A DNA stretch of 24,656 nt from Clostridiales bacterium UBA929 (GCA_002293625.1 DBDP01000064.1:1-24656), one strand, 5' to 3'. Counted from the stretch's first letter, positions 1 to 9,052 are shown. Program-made: numbers and translations. The notes: a model not told the origin generated them from the letters alone.

Positions 1-1
1 G

Positions 2-50
2 TCCTTTCCCATGCTGCGCCGTCCGGCGTGGGGAAAGGATTTTTTATTTT
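2..50 (+). terminator. Terminator/attenuator hairpin directly before the ABC-F gene
   Basis: The 9-base arm TCCTTTCCC (2-10) is complementary to GGGAAAGGA (31-39), with an inner CGCC/GGCG stem, followed by a T-rich tract (40-50) that runs into the ATG at 51. The only ribosome binding site for that ATG (GGGAAAGGA) is the 3' arm of the hairpin, so folding would both terminate transcription and hide the site. Antibiotic-resistance ABC-F genes are often controlled by ribosome-mediated attenuation with this arrangement. The leader peptide, if any, lies outside the window, so it could also simply end an upstream gene. Confidence 0.65.
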
Positions 51-1532
51 ATGTCACAAATAAACGTCTCCCACCTCACTTTTGCCTATGACGGCAGTTA
101 TGACAATATCTTTACCGATGTGTCTTTCTCTCTCGACACAGACTGGAAACTGGGGTTCTGCGGACGCAACGGGCGGGGCAAAACCACCTTCCTAAACCTC
201 TTGATGAGCAGGTACGAATACGGCGGAACCATCACGGCGAGCGTAAATTTTGAATACTTCCCGTTCGCCGTTACAGACCCTTCGCAAAACACGCTGGAAA
301 TCCTAAGCGGAATCGCGCCGGATGCGCCCCTTTGGCAGCTCCAGAAAGAGCTGTCCAAGCTCGCGCTCGGAGAGGACGCACTGTACTGACCTTATTACAC
401 GCTTTCCAACGGAGAGCAGACGAAAACGCTGCTCGCAGCCCTGTTTTCACGCGAAAACAGTTTCCTGCTGATCGACGAGCCGACCAATCACTTGGATATG
501 TCCGCCCGCGATACGGTCGCGCGGTATCTGAACGGTAAAGGCGGGTTTATTTTGGTGTCGCATGACCGCGCGTTTTTGGACGGTTGCATCGACCATATTC
601 TATCAATTAACAAGGCGAACATCGAGATCCAAAGCGGCAACTTTTCGAGCTGGTGGCAAAACAAGCAATTGCAGGACGAGTTTGAAGCCGCCGAAAACGA
701 GCGGCTGAAGAAAGACATTACCCGTTTGGCAGCCGCGGCACGGCGCACCGCTTCTTGGTCGGATAAATCGGAACGGGGAAAAATCGGGTTTGATCCGCGA
801 AAAACGGAAAAGAGCAAAGGTCGCCGTGCCTTTGAGGGCGAGAAAGCCCGGAAGATGATGGCGCGCTCCAAATCGATACAAGACCGGCAGCAACGGGACA
901 TCGAGGAAAAGGAAAAGCTCTTAAAAAACATCGACACCGCCGAGTCGCTAAAAATTTTCCCGCTCGCGTACCACGCCTCCCGTCTGCTGTCTCAGGAGGA
1001 TGTGTCTGTGTCCTACGGAGAGACGCCAGTCTTTCGCGGTGTGACCTTTACACTGGAGCGCGGCGACCGTTTGGCGCTGAACGGCGGTAACGGAAGCGGC
1101 AAAAGCAGCATCCTTAAATTGTTATGCGGTGAGGACATCCCGCACGGCGGCACGGTGACGCTCGGCAGCCGTCTCTCGATTTCCTACGTGCCGCAGGACG
1201 CTTCGTTTCTCGCGGGAAGCCTGGATGACTTCGCCGATGGAATTGACGGCGCGTTGTTTCGGGCGATTTTACGCAAACTTGATTTTTCGCGGGCGCAGTT
1301 TGATAAAGACATGCGGGATTTCAGCGCCGGGCAGAAGAAAAAAGCGCTGCTCGCGCGCAGTCTGTGCCAACAAGCCCACGTCTATATCTGGGACGAACCG
1401 TTGAACTACATTGACGTGTTGAGCCGGATGCAGATAGAAGAGCTGATTTTAGAATACACACCCACCCTGCTCTTTGTGGAGCATGACAGAGCGTTCTGCG
1501 AACGCATCGCGACAAAGACGGTGCGACTGTAG
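51..1532 (+). pseudogene. ABC-F ribosome-protection ATPase (Lsa/Vga-like), interrupted by an in-frame TGA
   Basis: Two same-frame pieces (51-389 and 390-1532) make one ABC-F protein of about 493 residues, the usual length for soluble antibiotic-resistance ABC-F ATPases that displace drugs from the ribosome. The first cassette has Walker A GRNGRGKT at residues 38-45. After the stop at codon 113 come the signature LSNGEQTK and Walker B LLIDEPTNHLD. A charged linker leads to the second cassette, with GGNGSGKSS, FSAGQKKK, the variant Walker B IWDEPLNYIDVLSR and LFVEHDRAF. DEPLNYID is typical of the resistance-type ABC-F group. There are no membrane segments. Codon 113 is TGA in the context ALY-stop-PYYTLSNGEQ. 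Family members I recall carry Arg there (LYRP), which fits a single CGA to TGA change. No good restart site precedes the signature, so the gene is probably inactive unless the stop is read through or is a sequence error. The TAG stop lies inside a palindromic element. Confidence 0.85.
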
Positions 1533-1557
1533 GGACGACCGACCTCGGTCGTCCGTT
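1529..1557. repeat. Palindromic element A (GTAGGG...CCGTT type)
   Basis: GGACGACCGA (1533-1542) is the perfect reverse complement of TCGGTCGTCC (1545-1554), framed by GTAGGG on the left and GTT on the right. A second copy with different but mutually complementary arms is at 21479-21506 and a degenerate one at 20584-20611. The ABC-F stop codon (1530-1532) falls within the GTAGGG head. There is no T-tract, so this is not a typical terminator. Confidence 0.55.
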
Positions 1558-1578
1558 AAAACACGGAGGAGAGACATT

Positions 1579-2229
1579 ATGCCTGTAGAAGAAATGGGCG
1601 CGTTTTTCGACGTCCGCGCCGATATATACGACGAACACATGCTGACCGACTTAAAGCTGGACGCCTTTTACGCTGCTGTCGCGGAGGCGGTTGAACCGCC
1701 GCGACCGGATTTTCGGCTGTTGGATCTGGGTTGCGGTACGGGTTTGGAGCTTAGGCGATTGTATGAAACATTTCCGCGTATGCGGGTGACCGGGGTGGAT
1801 ATGTCGCCGGAAATGCTGAAGCGGCTGCGAGAAAATCTGCTCGGAAAACCGATTGAGCTGATATGCGCCTCTTACTTCGACGCCGATTTCGGCGGAGGGT
1901 TTGATATTGCGCTGTCCACTTACTCTCTGCACCATTTTTCGGCAGAGGCGAAGCACGGCTTGTACCAGAAGATACACGCCGCGCTTTTGCCGAGCGGACG
2001 GTTTATCTTCGGTGACTACACTGTGCGGACCCAAGCGCTTCAGGATGAGTTTTTGTCGGAAAGCGCCCGTTTACGCTCCGAAAACAGCGTCCCCGACGGC
2101 GTTTTTCTTCACTACGACACGCCGTTTACCGCCGAAAACGAAGTTCGGCTGATGAAAGAGGCGGGTTTTACTTGTGTACGGCTAAGACAAACATGGGAGA
2201 GCGCCAGTATTATCACGGCGGAAAAATAA
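1579..2229 (+). CDS. Class I SAM-dependent methyltransferase
   Basis: The protein (216 aa) has a Rossmann-fold methyltransferase core. Motif I is LLDLGCGTG at residues 48-56, which binds S-adenosylmethionine, followed by an acidic residue after strand 2 (VTGVDMSPEML) and the motif IALSTYSLHHF, typical of small-molecule methyltransferases of the UbiE/Methyltransf_25 type. The ATG at 1579 is chosen because GGAGGAGAG lies 7-10 bases upstream; an in-frame ATG at 1474 would overlap the ABC-F gene and has no good site. The substrate cannot be read from the sequence. It follows the ABC-F gene by 46 bases, so it was probably co-transcribed with it. No signal peptide or membrane segment is seen, so it is cytoplasmic. 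Confidence 0.85.
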   Translation: MPVEEMGAFFDVRADIYDEHMLTDLKLDAFYAAVAEAVEPPRPDFRLLDLGCGTGLELRRLYETFPRMRVTGVDMSPEMLKRLRENLLGKPIELICASYFDADFGGGFDIALSTYSLHHFSAEAKHGLYQKIHAALLPSGRFIFGDYTVRTQALQDEFLSESARLRSENSVPDGVFLHYDTPFTAENEVRLMKEAGFTCVRLRQTWESASIITAEK

Positions 2230-2239
2230 CTTTCTTTTC

Positions 2240-2268
2240 TGTACAACCTTCGTAAAATACGATATAAT
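2240..2268 (+). promoter_or_regulatory. Candidate sigma-A promoter for the glycosyltransferase/GH2 unit
   Basis: A perfect -10 TATAAT (2263-2268) lies 17 bases after a weak -35 TGTACA (2240-2245), about 30 bases before the glycosyltransferase ATG. Confidence 0.55.
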
Positions 2269-2299
2269 AAGCCATAGGTCAAGCAGAGAGGAAGATTTG

Positions 2300-3460
2300 A
2301 TGAACATCGCGATCATCACGGATTCGTTTCCTCCGATGGTGGACGGCGTGAGCCGTTGCGCGCTCGGATACGCCAAAGCGCTGCACGAGGGCGGATACGG
2401 GAACGTAATTGTGGTGGCACCGCGAATGCCGCATGTGCGGTACGACTACCCGTTCAAGTTTTATGGCTTTTCATCACTCTCGCTGCCGTACCATGAATAC
2501 CGCGCCGGACTGCCTTATATGGCGAGGCTGCGGAAGCTCTTTACCGAGATGGAGATTGACCTGATCCATGCGCACAGCCCGTTCGTTTCCATGACCATCG
2601 CGTCAAAACTGCGCCGCGCGCTCCATATACCAATCGTCTTTACCCAGCACACCAAATGGGATTACGACATCGCCCGCGCCGTCCCGGTCAAGATGCTGCA
2701 ACGGAAGATCGAACGTTACGCTTACAGAAACATCGCGAAAGCCGATGAGGTTTGGGCGGTCAGCCGCGGCACGGGGGAGTATCTCCTCAACCGCGGTTAT
2801 AAGGGCAGCTATATCGTCATGCCGAACGCGACGGATTTCCCCCGGCGCGACGCCGACCCTGACGCAACGGAGCAAATCAACCGGCGCTACGCACTGCCGG
2901 AAGACGTGCCGGTGATGATCTGTGTTTGCCGCATGATGATGTACAAAGGCATCGGAATCACGATTGACGCGCTGGAGATTCTGCGTAAGGGCGGTTTTGA
3001 CTTCCGCATGTTCTTTGTGGGCGACGGAGAGGATCTTGAATTGGCGCAGACACTGACGGAGGAAAAAGGGTTGTCCGGCATGGTGCATTTCACAGGTCGG
3101 ATAACCGACCGGGAAGTATTGCGGGCGTATTACGCCCGCGCCGGTTTGTTCGTTCTCCCCTCCGTATACGATAACGCGCCGCTGACCGTTTTGGAGGCGG
3201 CGGCTTGCGCATGTCCGTCATTGGTGGTGCGCGGCAGCTCAACCGCCGAGATTATAGAAGATGGCGTAAACGGCTACTATTCCGAGGAAAGCCCGCAGAG
3301 CGTCGCCGACGCCGTGCGGGGTGTTTTCGCCGACCGCGAGCGGCATATGCGGGTTTCCGAAGCGGCGGCGGAGCAGGTTTACATGCCGTGGGACAAGTTA
3401 ATCAGCCGCGCGCATGAGCGGTACAAAGAGGTCAAACGGGGTTACAACGGGGATTTGTAA
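2300..3460 (+). CDS. GT4-family glycosyltransferase
   Basis: The 386-aa protein is a GT-B fold retaining glycosyltransferase of family 4. The N-terminal domain opens with MNIAIITDSFPPMVDGVSR, the glycine-rich acceptor-domain start of PimB/MgdA-like enzymes, followed by LIHAHSPF and FTQHTKWDYDIA. The C-terminal nucleotide-sugar domain has MMMYKGI, FFVGDGEDLE, VHFTGRI and the EX7E-type stretch VLPSVYDNAPLTVLEAAACA. Such enzymes commonly transfer glucose or mannose onto membrane lipids, but the substrate here is not determined. The start is the ATG at 2300 with AGAGAGGAAG six bases upstream; a TTG immediately before it is in frame but badly spaced. Its promoter is just upstream, and the GH2 gene follows 23 bases after its stop, so the two are probably one transcript. 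Confidence 0.88.
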   Translation: MNIAIITDSFPPMVDGVSRCALGYAKALHEGGYGNVIVVAPRMPHVRYDYPFKFYGFSSLSLPYHEYRAGLPYMARLRKLFTEMEIDLIHAHSPFVSMTIASKLRRALHIPIVFTQHTKWDYDIARAVPVKMLQRKIERYAYRNIAKADEVWAVSRGTGEYLLNRGYKGSYIVMPNATDFPRRDADPDATEQINRRYALPEDVPVMICVCRMMMYKGIGITIDALEILRKGGFDFRMFFVGDGEDLELAQTLTEEKGLSGMVHFTGRITDREVLRAYYARAGLFVLPSVYDNAPLTVLEAAACACPSLVVRGSSTAEIIEDGVNGYYSEESPQSVADAVRGVFADRERHMRVSEAAAEQVYMPWDKLISRAHERYKEVKRGYNGDL

Positions 3461-3483
3461 TATTTTTTAAGGGGTGCTAATCT

Positions 3484-6400
3484 ATGCAAAAACTCATCAA
3501 CAACGGATGGGAGTTTTCCCTCGACGGCGGGGCGTTTCAACCGGTGGAGCTGCCGCACGACTGGCTGATTTACGACACCGAAAACCTCTACAAAGACGGC
3601 GTGGGGCGTTATCGCCGCACGCTGGACGCGGACTTCTGGGAGGAAGGTCAGCGTGTGTTTATCAACTTCGACGGCGTGTATATGGACTGCGTGCTGTACG
3701 TCAACGGCGCGCCTGCCGGCGAGTGGAAGTACGGCTACACGGCGTTTGAGTTTGACATTACCGAGCTTCTCTCGCGCGGCGCGGAAAACACCCTGCTGCT
3801 GGAGGTGAACTACCGCTCCCCCAACTCGCGCTGGTACAGCGGAGCCGGTATCTTCCGCGACGTGACGCTGAAGGTGAAGAACGCCTGCCACTTCGTAAGC
3901 GGCGGTATCTATATAACCACCGCTAACAGTGACGGACGCTGGAGCTATACCGTCACCGCCGAAACCGAAACGGGCGGAAAACCTTATGAAGTGCGCCACA
4001 CCCTCTTAGAGGACGGCGAAATCGAGGCATGGGACATAGCAAGCCCGAGGCTCTACACCCTTCGCTCCGAACTGCTGGTGGAAGGGCAGGTTACCGACAC
4101 GGAGGACACCCGCTTCGGCTTCCGCGAGATCGCCTTCGACCCGGACAGCGGCTTTTTCCTCAACGGGCGGCACGTGAAGCTCAACGGCGTATGTATGCAC
4201 CACGATCTCGGCGCATTGGGCGCGGCGGTACATAAAGACGCGGTGCGGCGTCAGCTTACCCTGCTGCGCGGTATGGGCGTGAACGCTATACGTACCTCCC
4301 ACAACCCGCCCGCGAAGGTCTTTGCGGAGCTGTGCGACGAGATGGGTTTTTTGGTCATGTCGGAGCTGTGCGACATGTGGGAGCTTCCCAAAACCGAATA
4401 CGACTACGCCCGCTTTTTCAACGAATGGGTAGGGCTCGACGCCGCCTCATGGATCCGGCGTGACCGCAACAGCCCGTCTGTCATCATGTGGAGCGTTGGC
4501 AACGAGATCTACGATACCCACGCCTCGGCGGAACGCGGCGGGGAGATTTTGCGCCGCCTAATGGGCTTGGTTCAAAAGCACGACCCCGATGGACACGCCC
4601 GTGTCACTATCTGCTCGAACTACATGCCGTGGGAAAATACGCAGCAATGCGCCGACATCATCAAATTGATTGGCTATAATTACGCGGACAAGTTTTACGC
4701 GGAGCATCACGCCGCCCACCCCGACTGGCTCATTTACGGCGGCGAGACCTGCTCCACCGTTCAAAGCCGCGGCGTTTACCACTTCCCACTCCATAAGCCG
4801 ATACTGGCCGACGACGACCTGCAATGCTCCTCTCTAGGCAACAGCTCAACCAGTTGGGGCGCGGAAAACACCGAGGCTTGCATTCTGTCCGACCCGCCGT
4901 TCTCGATCGGGCAGTTTATCTGGTCGGGACAGGATTACATCGGGGAACCCACGCCTTACCACACTAAAAACTCCTATTTCGGGCAGATCGACACGGCGGG
5001 ATTTCCAAAGGATTCGTTCTACATGTTCAAGGCGGCTTGGACGGACGAGCCGATGATTCACCTTTTCCCCTACTGGGATCACTCCTCCGGGCAGATGATC
5101 GACGTCCGCGCGGCCACCAACGCGCCCCGCGCCGAGCTGTTCCTGAACGGCAAAAGCCTTGGCGTCGTAGAGTTGAACGGGCGCTTTATCGCCGACTGGC
5201 GCTTACCGTATGAAGAGGGCGAACTGCGCGCCGTCGCCTACGGCGCGGACGGAAGCGTCATAGCGGAATCGGTGCGCCGCCCGTTCGGCGACGCGGTTGG
5301 TCTATCGCTGCAAACCGATGTGTTCGGTGAATTGCGCTTTGTCTCGATAACCGCCGTGGATTCAAACGGCAACATCGTGGAGAACGCGGGCAACCGCGTA
5401 TCTGTCCAAGTCGCGGGCGGAACGCTGCTGGGACTGGATAACGGCGACTCGACCGACTACGACCAATACAAAACCGACAGCAGACGCCTCTTTAACGGCA
5501 AACTACTGGCTATCGTCCGGCAGGACGGCAAAACGGAGCCGCGCGTGAGCGCCGTTTTGGATGAGAGCGACGTGCCGGTACGAAAAATCGAGCTGACTGT
5601 GGACGGGTTCAACGTTACAGCGCGCGTGTACCCTGCGAACGCTACTTACAGCGGTTTGTCTTGGCGTCTGACCGACGCCGCGGGAATCGACAGCCCGCTC
5701 GGTACATTGACGGCGAGCGGAAATGCCGCCGTTATCACGCCCAAAGGCGACGGCGAGGTGTGGGTGCGCTGTTCCGCGGACAACGGGCGCGGTCATGTTT
5801 CGCTGATTTCGCAAATTTCACTCCCGATTACCGGTTTCGGAACACCCTTCCTCAATCCGTATACGTTTGTGTCGGGCGGCTTGAGCGACCGAAGCAACGT
5901 CAAGCTAACCAACGGCAATGAGCGCGGCGTCGTGTCCGAACGGGACGGCGAAAGTCACATCGGTTTCGCGAATTTGGATTTCGGGAAGCGCGGTTCCGAG
6001 GAGATAACCGTTCCCCTCTTCCCGCTTTCCAATGATCCGTTTGAGTTCGCGATATGGGAAGGGATGCCGGATGACGGGGGAACGCTCCTCGGCACATATC
6101 TCTATGATAAAGGGCAGATTTGGAACACCTATCAGGATATCGTGTGTAAGCTGCCCCGGCGGCTGCGCGGCGTGCAGACGCTCTGCTTCGTCTTTTGGCG
6201 GAAGGTACATCTAAAGGGGTTCATCTTCGCCAATCCGGCGTACAGCTGCCTAAACGCCGCCGAAAACGACGGTATCAGCGGCGACAGCTATATAATCCGC
6301 GGCGGCGCGGTGGAAAACATCGGCAACAACGTCAGCATCGAGTTCGGCGGTATGGATTTCGACGGCATGGGAAGCGTGACGTTGAGTACGCGCTCCGCGC

Positions 6401-6600
6401 TTCAAAATAACTCCGTGCAGCTGATTTTCCGAGACGGCAAAACCGAACGGCGAGAAATGCTGGAGGTTGCAGGAACGGCGGAATACACCGCTTCGACCCA
6501 TACCTTCCAAGAGCCGGTAAGCGGCTTGCAAGACGTATCGCTGGTATTCCTGCCCGGATGCAGTTTAGACTTGGAATGGATTCAATTCGGGCGCGGATAG
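3484..6600 (+). CDS. Glycoside hydrolase family 2 (beta-galactosidase-like) with DUF4982 and C-terminal accessory modules
   Basis: This 1038-aa enzyme has the GH2 order: jelly-roll sugar-binding domain (about 1-137), a short Ig-like domain (138-213), and a TIM barrel from FLNGRHVKLNGVCMHHD. The acid/base is probably Glu341 in WSVGNEIYD and the nucleophile Glu421 in YGGETCS, a variant common in the DUF4982-containing subgroup. DUF4982 begins near FPYWDHSSGQMIDV, followed by a bacterial Ig-like domain and two C-terminal beta modules (FEFAIWEGMPDD..., and a CBM6-like FGGMDFDGMGSVTLSTRS). No signal peptide is present, so it should act in the cytoplasm on imported oligosaccharides, consistent with the sugar permeases downstream. 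Substrate is uncertain: beta-galactosidase is the usual annotation, but beta-glucuronidase or beta-mannosidase specificity cannot be excluded. The start has AAGGGGTG nearby. The Ig-like domain looks about 30 residues shorter than in relatives I recall. Confidence 0.9.
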   Translation: MQKLINNGWEFSLDGGAFQPVELPHDWLIYDTENLYKDGVGRYRRTLDADFWEEGQRVFINFDGVYMDCVLYVNGAPAGEWKYGYTAFEFDITELLSRGAENTLLLEVNYRSPNSRWYSGAGIFRDVTLKVKNACHFVSGGIYITTANSDGRWSYTVTAETETGGKPYEVRHTLLEDGEIEAWDIASPRLYTLRSELLVEGQVTDTEDTRFGFREIAFDPDSGFFLNGRHVKLNGVCMHHDLGALGAAVHKDAVRRQLTLLRGMGVNAIRTSHNPPAKVFAELCDEMGFLVMSELCDMWELPKTEYDYARFFNEWVGLDAASWIRRDRNSPSVIMWSVGNEIYDTHASAERGGEILRRLMGLVQKHDPDGHARVTICSNYMPWENTQQCADIIKLIGYNYADKFYAEHHAAHPDWLIYGGETCSTVQSRGVYHFPLHKPILADDDLQCSSLGNSSTSWGAENTEACILSDPPFSIGQFIWSGQDYIGEPTPYHTKNSYFGQIDTAGFPKDSFYMFKAAWTDEPMIHLFPYWDHSSGQMIDVRAATNAPRAELFLNGKSLGVVELNGRFIADWRLPYEEGELRAVAYGADGSVIAESVRRPFGDAVGLSLQTDVFGELRFVSITAVDSNGNIVENAGNRVSVQVAGGTLLGLDNGDSTDYDQYKTDSRRLFNGKLLAIVRQDGKTEPRVSAVLDESDVPVRKIELTVDGFNVTARVYPANATYSGLSWRLTDAAGIDSPLGTLTASGNAAVITPKGDGEVWVRCSADNGRGHVSLISQISLPITGFGTPFLNPYTFVSGGLSDRSNVKLTNGNERGVVSERDGESHIGFANLDFGKRGSEEITVPLFPLSNDPFEFAIWEGMPDDGGTLLGTYLYDKGQIWNTYQDIVCKLPRRLRGVQTLCFVFWRKVHLKGFIFANPAYSCLNAAENDGISGDSYIIRGGAVENIGNNVSIEFGGMDFDGMGSVTLSTRSALQNNSVQLIFRDGKTERREMLEVAGTAEYTASTHTFQEPVSGLQDVSLVFLPGCSLDLEWIQFGRG

Positions 6601-6719
6601 ATTGAAAATTCGCCGTCGGCTGCGTATTTACGGAATTTTTGTCGAGTGTAAAACGCAGAAGTCCGAAAGGTTTCTTCTTTGATGCCCCTGTCAATGTTCA
6701 CAAGTTTTTCATATTTTAC

Positions 6720-6748
6720 TTGCTTTTTTCTTATGCATCCTGTATACT
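6720..6748 (+). promoter_or_regulatory. Candidate promoter for the ABC permease pair
   Basis: TTGCTT (6720-6725), 17 bases, then TATACT (6743-6748), about 30 bases before the permease ATG. This suggests the permeases can be transcribed separately from the GH2 gene in the 180-base gap. The rest of the gap (6601-6719) shows no gene. Confidence 0.5.
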
Positions 6749-6780
6749 GGTAGAGTATTTTACGGATGGGAGGGACCTCT

Positions 6781-8103
6781 ATGATTGCGCAAGGATCCGG
6801 GCAGCGAATTACATCCGAGCAAGGTCACATGCCCGGACGAAAGTTAATTATGGTTACCGGCATATTAATGATCGGCTTCGCGGTATTGGCGCTTGTACTG
6901 GCCGGTTATCAACTGTTCGCCACAGACGCGCGGCCTACTCCGCTTTGGTATTATGAGCTGTTTATGGTTTCCGTAATGCTCGCATTTGGAATCTTTGGCA
7001 TCGTCTTATCCAAAGACAGTACCAAAGGTTTGGTAATCACAACCTTCGGCGTTATTTTGGCGGCGCTCCGTGTTATAGACTTCCTTTGGGCTTTAAGCGT
7101 TATTAAAAGCACCCCGTTCAATGTCTTTACCATCCTTAACCTGCTTGCCGGCTTGGTATTGCCCATTCTCTTCATGGTGGGCGGTAATATTCAGAAAAAC
7201 TCAATTACCTTTACCTTCCTGTTGATGATGACACCGGGCATCGTTGTACTGCTCATCAACAATTATCTACCCATGCTGGGTTCAATTATGTCTTTCCAGC
7301 AATACCGCTACAGAGACAACTTTATCAACAGCCTTCTAAATAGCGAATGGGTCGGACTCAAAAACTTTGAGTTCCTTTTTAGGAACCCCAATCTTTGGTC
7401 TAACCTGCGAAACACCATCCTGTATAACCTCGCGTTTATCGTGATGGGTATGATCGTGCCTGTTGCGTTCGCGATTGCACTCAATGAGTTGTGGCGTCCC
7501 CGGTTATCGAAAATATACCAGACGTTTTTCTTTCTTCCCTACTTCCTGTCGTGGGTTGTGGTGGCTTATTTGGTATTCGCACTTTTTGAAACCAGAGGTG
7601 CCGTCAACACCATGATTCTCTCGCCGCTGGGCATAGAACCGGTCAACTGGTATACCACAAAAGGAGCTTGGCCGCCTTTACTGATTTTTTTGAACTCTTG
7701 GAAATACACCGGCTATAACGCCGTTGTATATTTAGCATCGCTGAGCGGAATCAGCGGTGAATACTATGAAGCCGCCATGATTGACGGCGTAAGCAAGCGT
7801 CAGCAGATTTGGTACATAACGCTGCCTCTGCTGCGTCCCGTTATCATTATCATGAGCTTGTTGGCGGTTGGCCGAATCTTCAACTCCGACTTCGGTCTCT
7901 TCTATAATGTCCCGATGGGTCGCAGCTCTGTATACCCTGTCACAGAAGTGCTGGATACTTACATCTATCGCGCAATGATTCGGTCTACGCAATACGGCAT
8001 GCCGATGGCTGCCAGTATGTTCCAATCTGTTGTCGGGTTGATAACAATTATCTCCGCCAACTTTGCTGTGCGGAAAATTGATCCCGATTCCGCGCTGTTT
8101 TAG
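6781..8103 (+). CDS. Sugar ABC transporter permease (LplB-type) with extra N-terminal membrane region
   Basis: The 440-aa membrane protein ends in a typical binding-protein-dependent permease domain (about residues 141-440). Its cytoplasmic EAA loop is YYEAAMIDGVSKRQQIWYI, with Glu330, which docks the ATPase. The LplB subfamily marker MTPGIVVLLINNYLPMLG opens that domain. Ahead of it are about 140 residues with four predicted helices (about 22-46, 57-77, 83-105, 115-135) that ordinary members of about 300 aa lack. The ATG at 6781 is chosen because GGGAGG sits seven bases upstream; the ATG at 6766 overlaps that site. It pairs with the permease 11 bases downstream. Neither an ATPase nor a substrate-binding protein is encoded nearby; sugar importers of this family often share a multitask MsmX-like ATPase encoded elsewhere. 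Confidence 0.9.
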   Translation: MIAQGSGQRITSEQGHMPGRKLIMVTGILMIGFAVLALVLAGYQLFATDARPTPLWYYELFMVSVMLAFGIFGIVLSKDSTKGLVITTFGVILAALRVIDFLWALSVIKSTPFNVFTILNLLAGLVLPILFMVGGNIQKNSITFTFLLMMTPGIVVLLINNYLPMLGSIMSFQQYRYRDNFINSLLNSEWVGLKNFEFLFRNPNLWSNLRNTILYNLAFIVMGMIVPVAFAIALNELWRPRLSKIYQTFFFLPYFLSWVVVAYLVFALFETRGAVNTMILSPLGIEPVNWYTTKGAWPPLLIFLNSWKYTGYNAVVYLASLSGISGEYYEAAMIDGVSKRQQIWYITLPLLRPVIIIMSLLAVGRIFNSDFGLFYNVPMGRSSVYPVTEVLDTYIYRAMIRSTQYGMPMAASMFQSVVGLITIISANFAVRKIDPDSALF

Positions 8104-8114
8104 GGGGTAGTGCA

Positions 8115-9035
8115 ATGAAAGCGATGAAAAAGCCACGTGTGTTCAATGCGCACCGAATCTCCGGGAAAACCAACATCATCCTGAACATTTTCTTTATCAT
8201 TGTCGTTCTCATATGCGTCATACCGATCATACTCGTTATCATGGTCTCTATAACAGACCAGAAAAGCCTCATTGAACACGGCTACAGCCTTTTTCCGAAA
8301 AAGTTCGGCTTCACGGGATACGAGTATATCTTTAGACGCGGCAAAGCAATCCTCAGCGCCTATGGCATATCGATTATCGTTGCCGTTCTCGGCACCGTAT
8401 GCAGCACGCTTGTCATGGCGATGTACGCCTATCCCCTATCCCGGCCGAACTTCCGCTTCCGCAAAGGGTTGACTTGGTTTGTCCTCATCACCATGCTCTT
8501 TTCTGGCGGTTTGGTGCCGTGGTACATCGTCTATACGCAGGTTCTGCGCATTGGCGATACCATCGCGGTTCTCATCATCCCATATTTAATGAACGCCTTT
8601 TATGTGCTGATTATGCGAACCTTCTATCGCGGCGCGGTTCCCGAGGAATTGCTGGAATCGGCAAGGATTGACGGTGCAAGCGAGTTCCGCATCTTTTTCA
8701 CTATCGCGATACCGCTCAGCACGGCGGGTCTCGCCACGGTTGCTCTATTCTCGCTGCTGACATACTGGAATGACTGGTATCTGCCTCTTATCTTTATCCG
8801 CAACGACGCGCTGAACAACATCCAGTTCCTGCTTAAGAATATCCTCGACAACGTACAATTCCTCGCGCGAATGTCCTCGTCGATGGGCAGCGTGAGTATA
8901 TCGACTCAAGATATGCCTTCCGAGACCATACGAATGGCAATCGCAATCATCGCCATCGGCCCGATCATCTTCGCCTACCCCTTCTGCCAAAAATACTTCA
9001 TCAAAGGCTTAACCATCGGCGCTGTAAAAGGATAA
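8115..9035 (+). CDS. Sugar ABC transporter permease (LplC/YtcP-type)
   Basis: This 306-aa protein is the second permease of a carbohydrate importer. After a short cytoplasmic start comes a helix (NIILNIFFIIVVLICVIPII). The LplC subfamily marker MVSITDQKSLIEHGYSLFP follows, then further helices. The EAA loop is ELLESARIDGASEFRIFFTI with Glu181. The C-terminus has IAIIAIGPIIFAYPFCQKYF and KGLTIGAVKG, a hallmark ending of this subfamily. GGGGGTAG lies eight bases before the ATG, and the gene follows its partner by 11 bases, so the two are co-translated. The unit ends at a strong terminator. The LplB/LplC type usually imports complex or uronic-acid-containing oligosaccharides, which fits an intracellular GH2 upstream, but the ligand is unknown. 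Confidence 0.92.
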   Translation: MKAMKKPRVFNAHRISGKTNIILNIFFIIVVLICVIPIILVIMVSITDQKSLIEHGYSLFPKKFGFTGYEYIFRRGKAILSAYGISIIVAVLGTVCSTLVMAMYAYPLSRPNFRFRKGLTWFVLITMLFSGGLVPWYIVYTQVLRIGDTIAVLIIPYLMNAFYVLIMRTFYRGAVPEELLESARIDGASEFRIFFTIAIPLSTAGLATVALFSLLTYWNDWYLPLIFIRNDALNNIQFLLKNILDNVQFLARMSSSMGSVSISTQDMPSETIRMAIAIIAIGPIIFAYPFCQKYFIKGLTIGAVKG

Positions 9036-9052
9036 CAAAAATACGCTTGAAA

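Noticed and set aside
387..389. TGA as a sense codon (genetic code change or selenocysteine)
   Set aside because: TGA ends several intact genes in this window, and no selenocysteine-type context or conserved Cys/Sec position fits ABC-F.
6640..6685. Terminator after the GH2 gene (AGAAGTCC / GGTTTCTTCTTT)
   Set aside because: The arms are short and mismatched; pairing is too weak to call.
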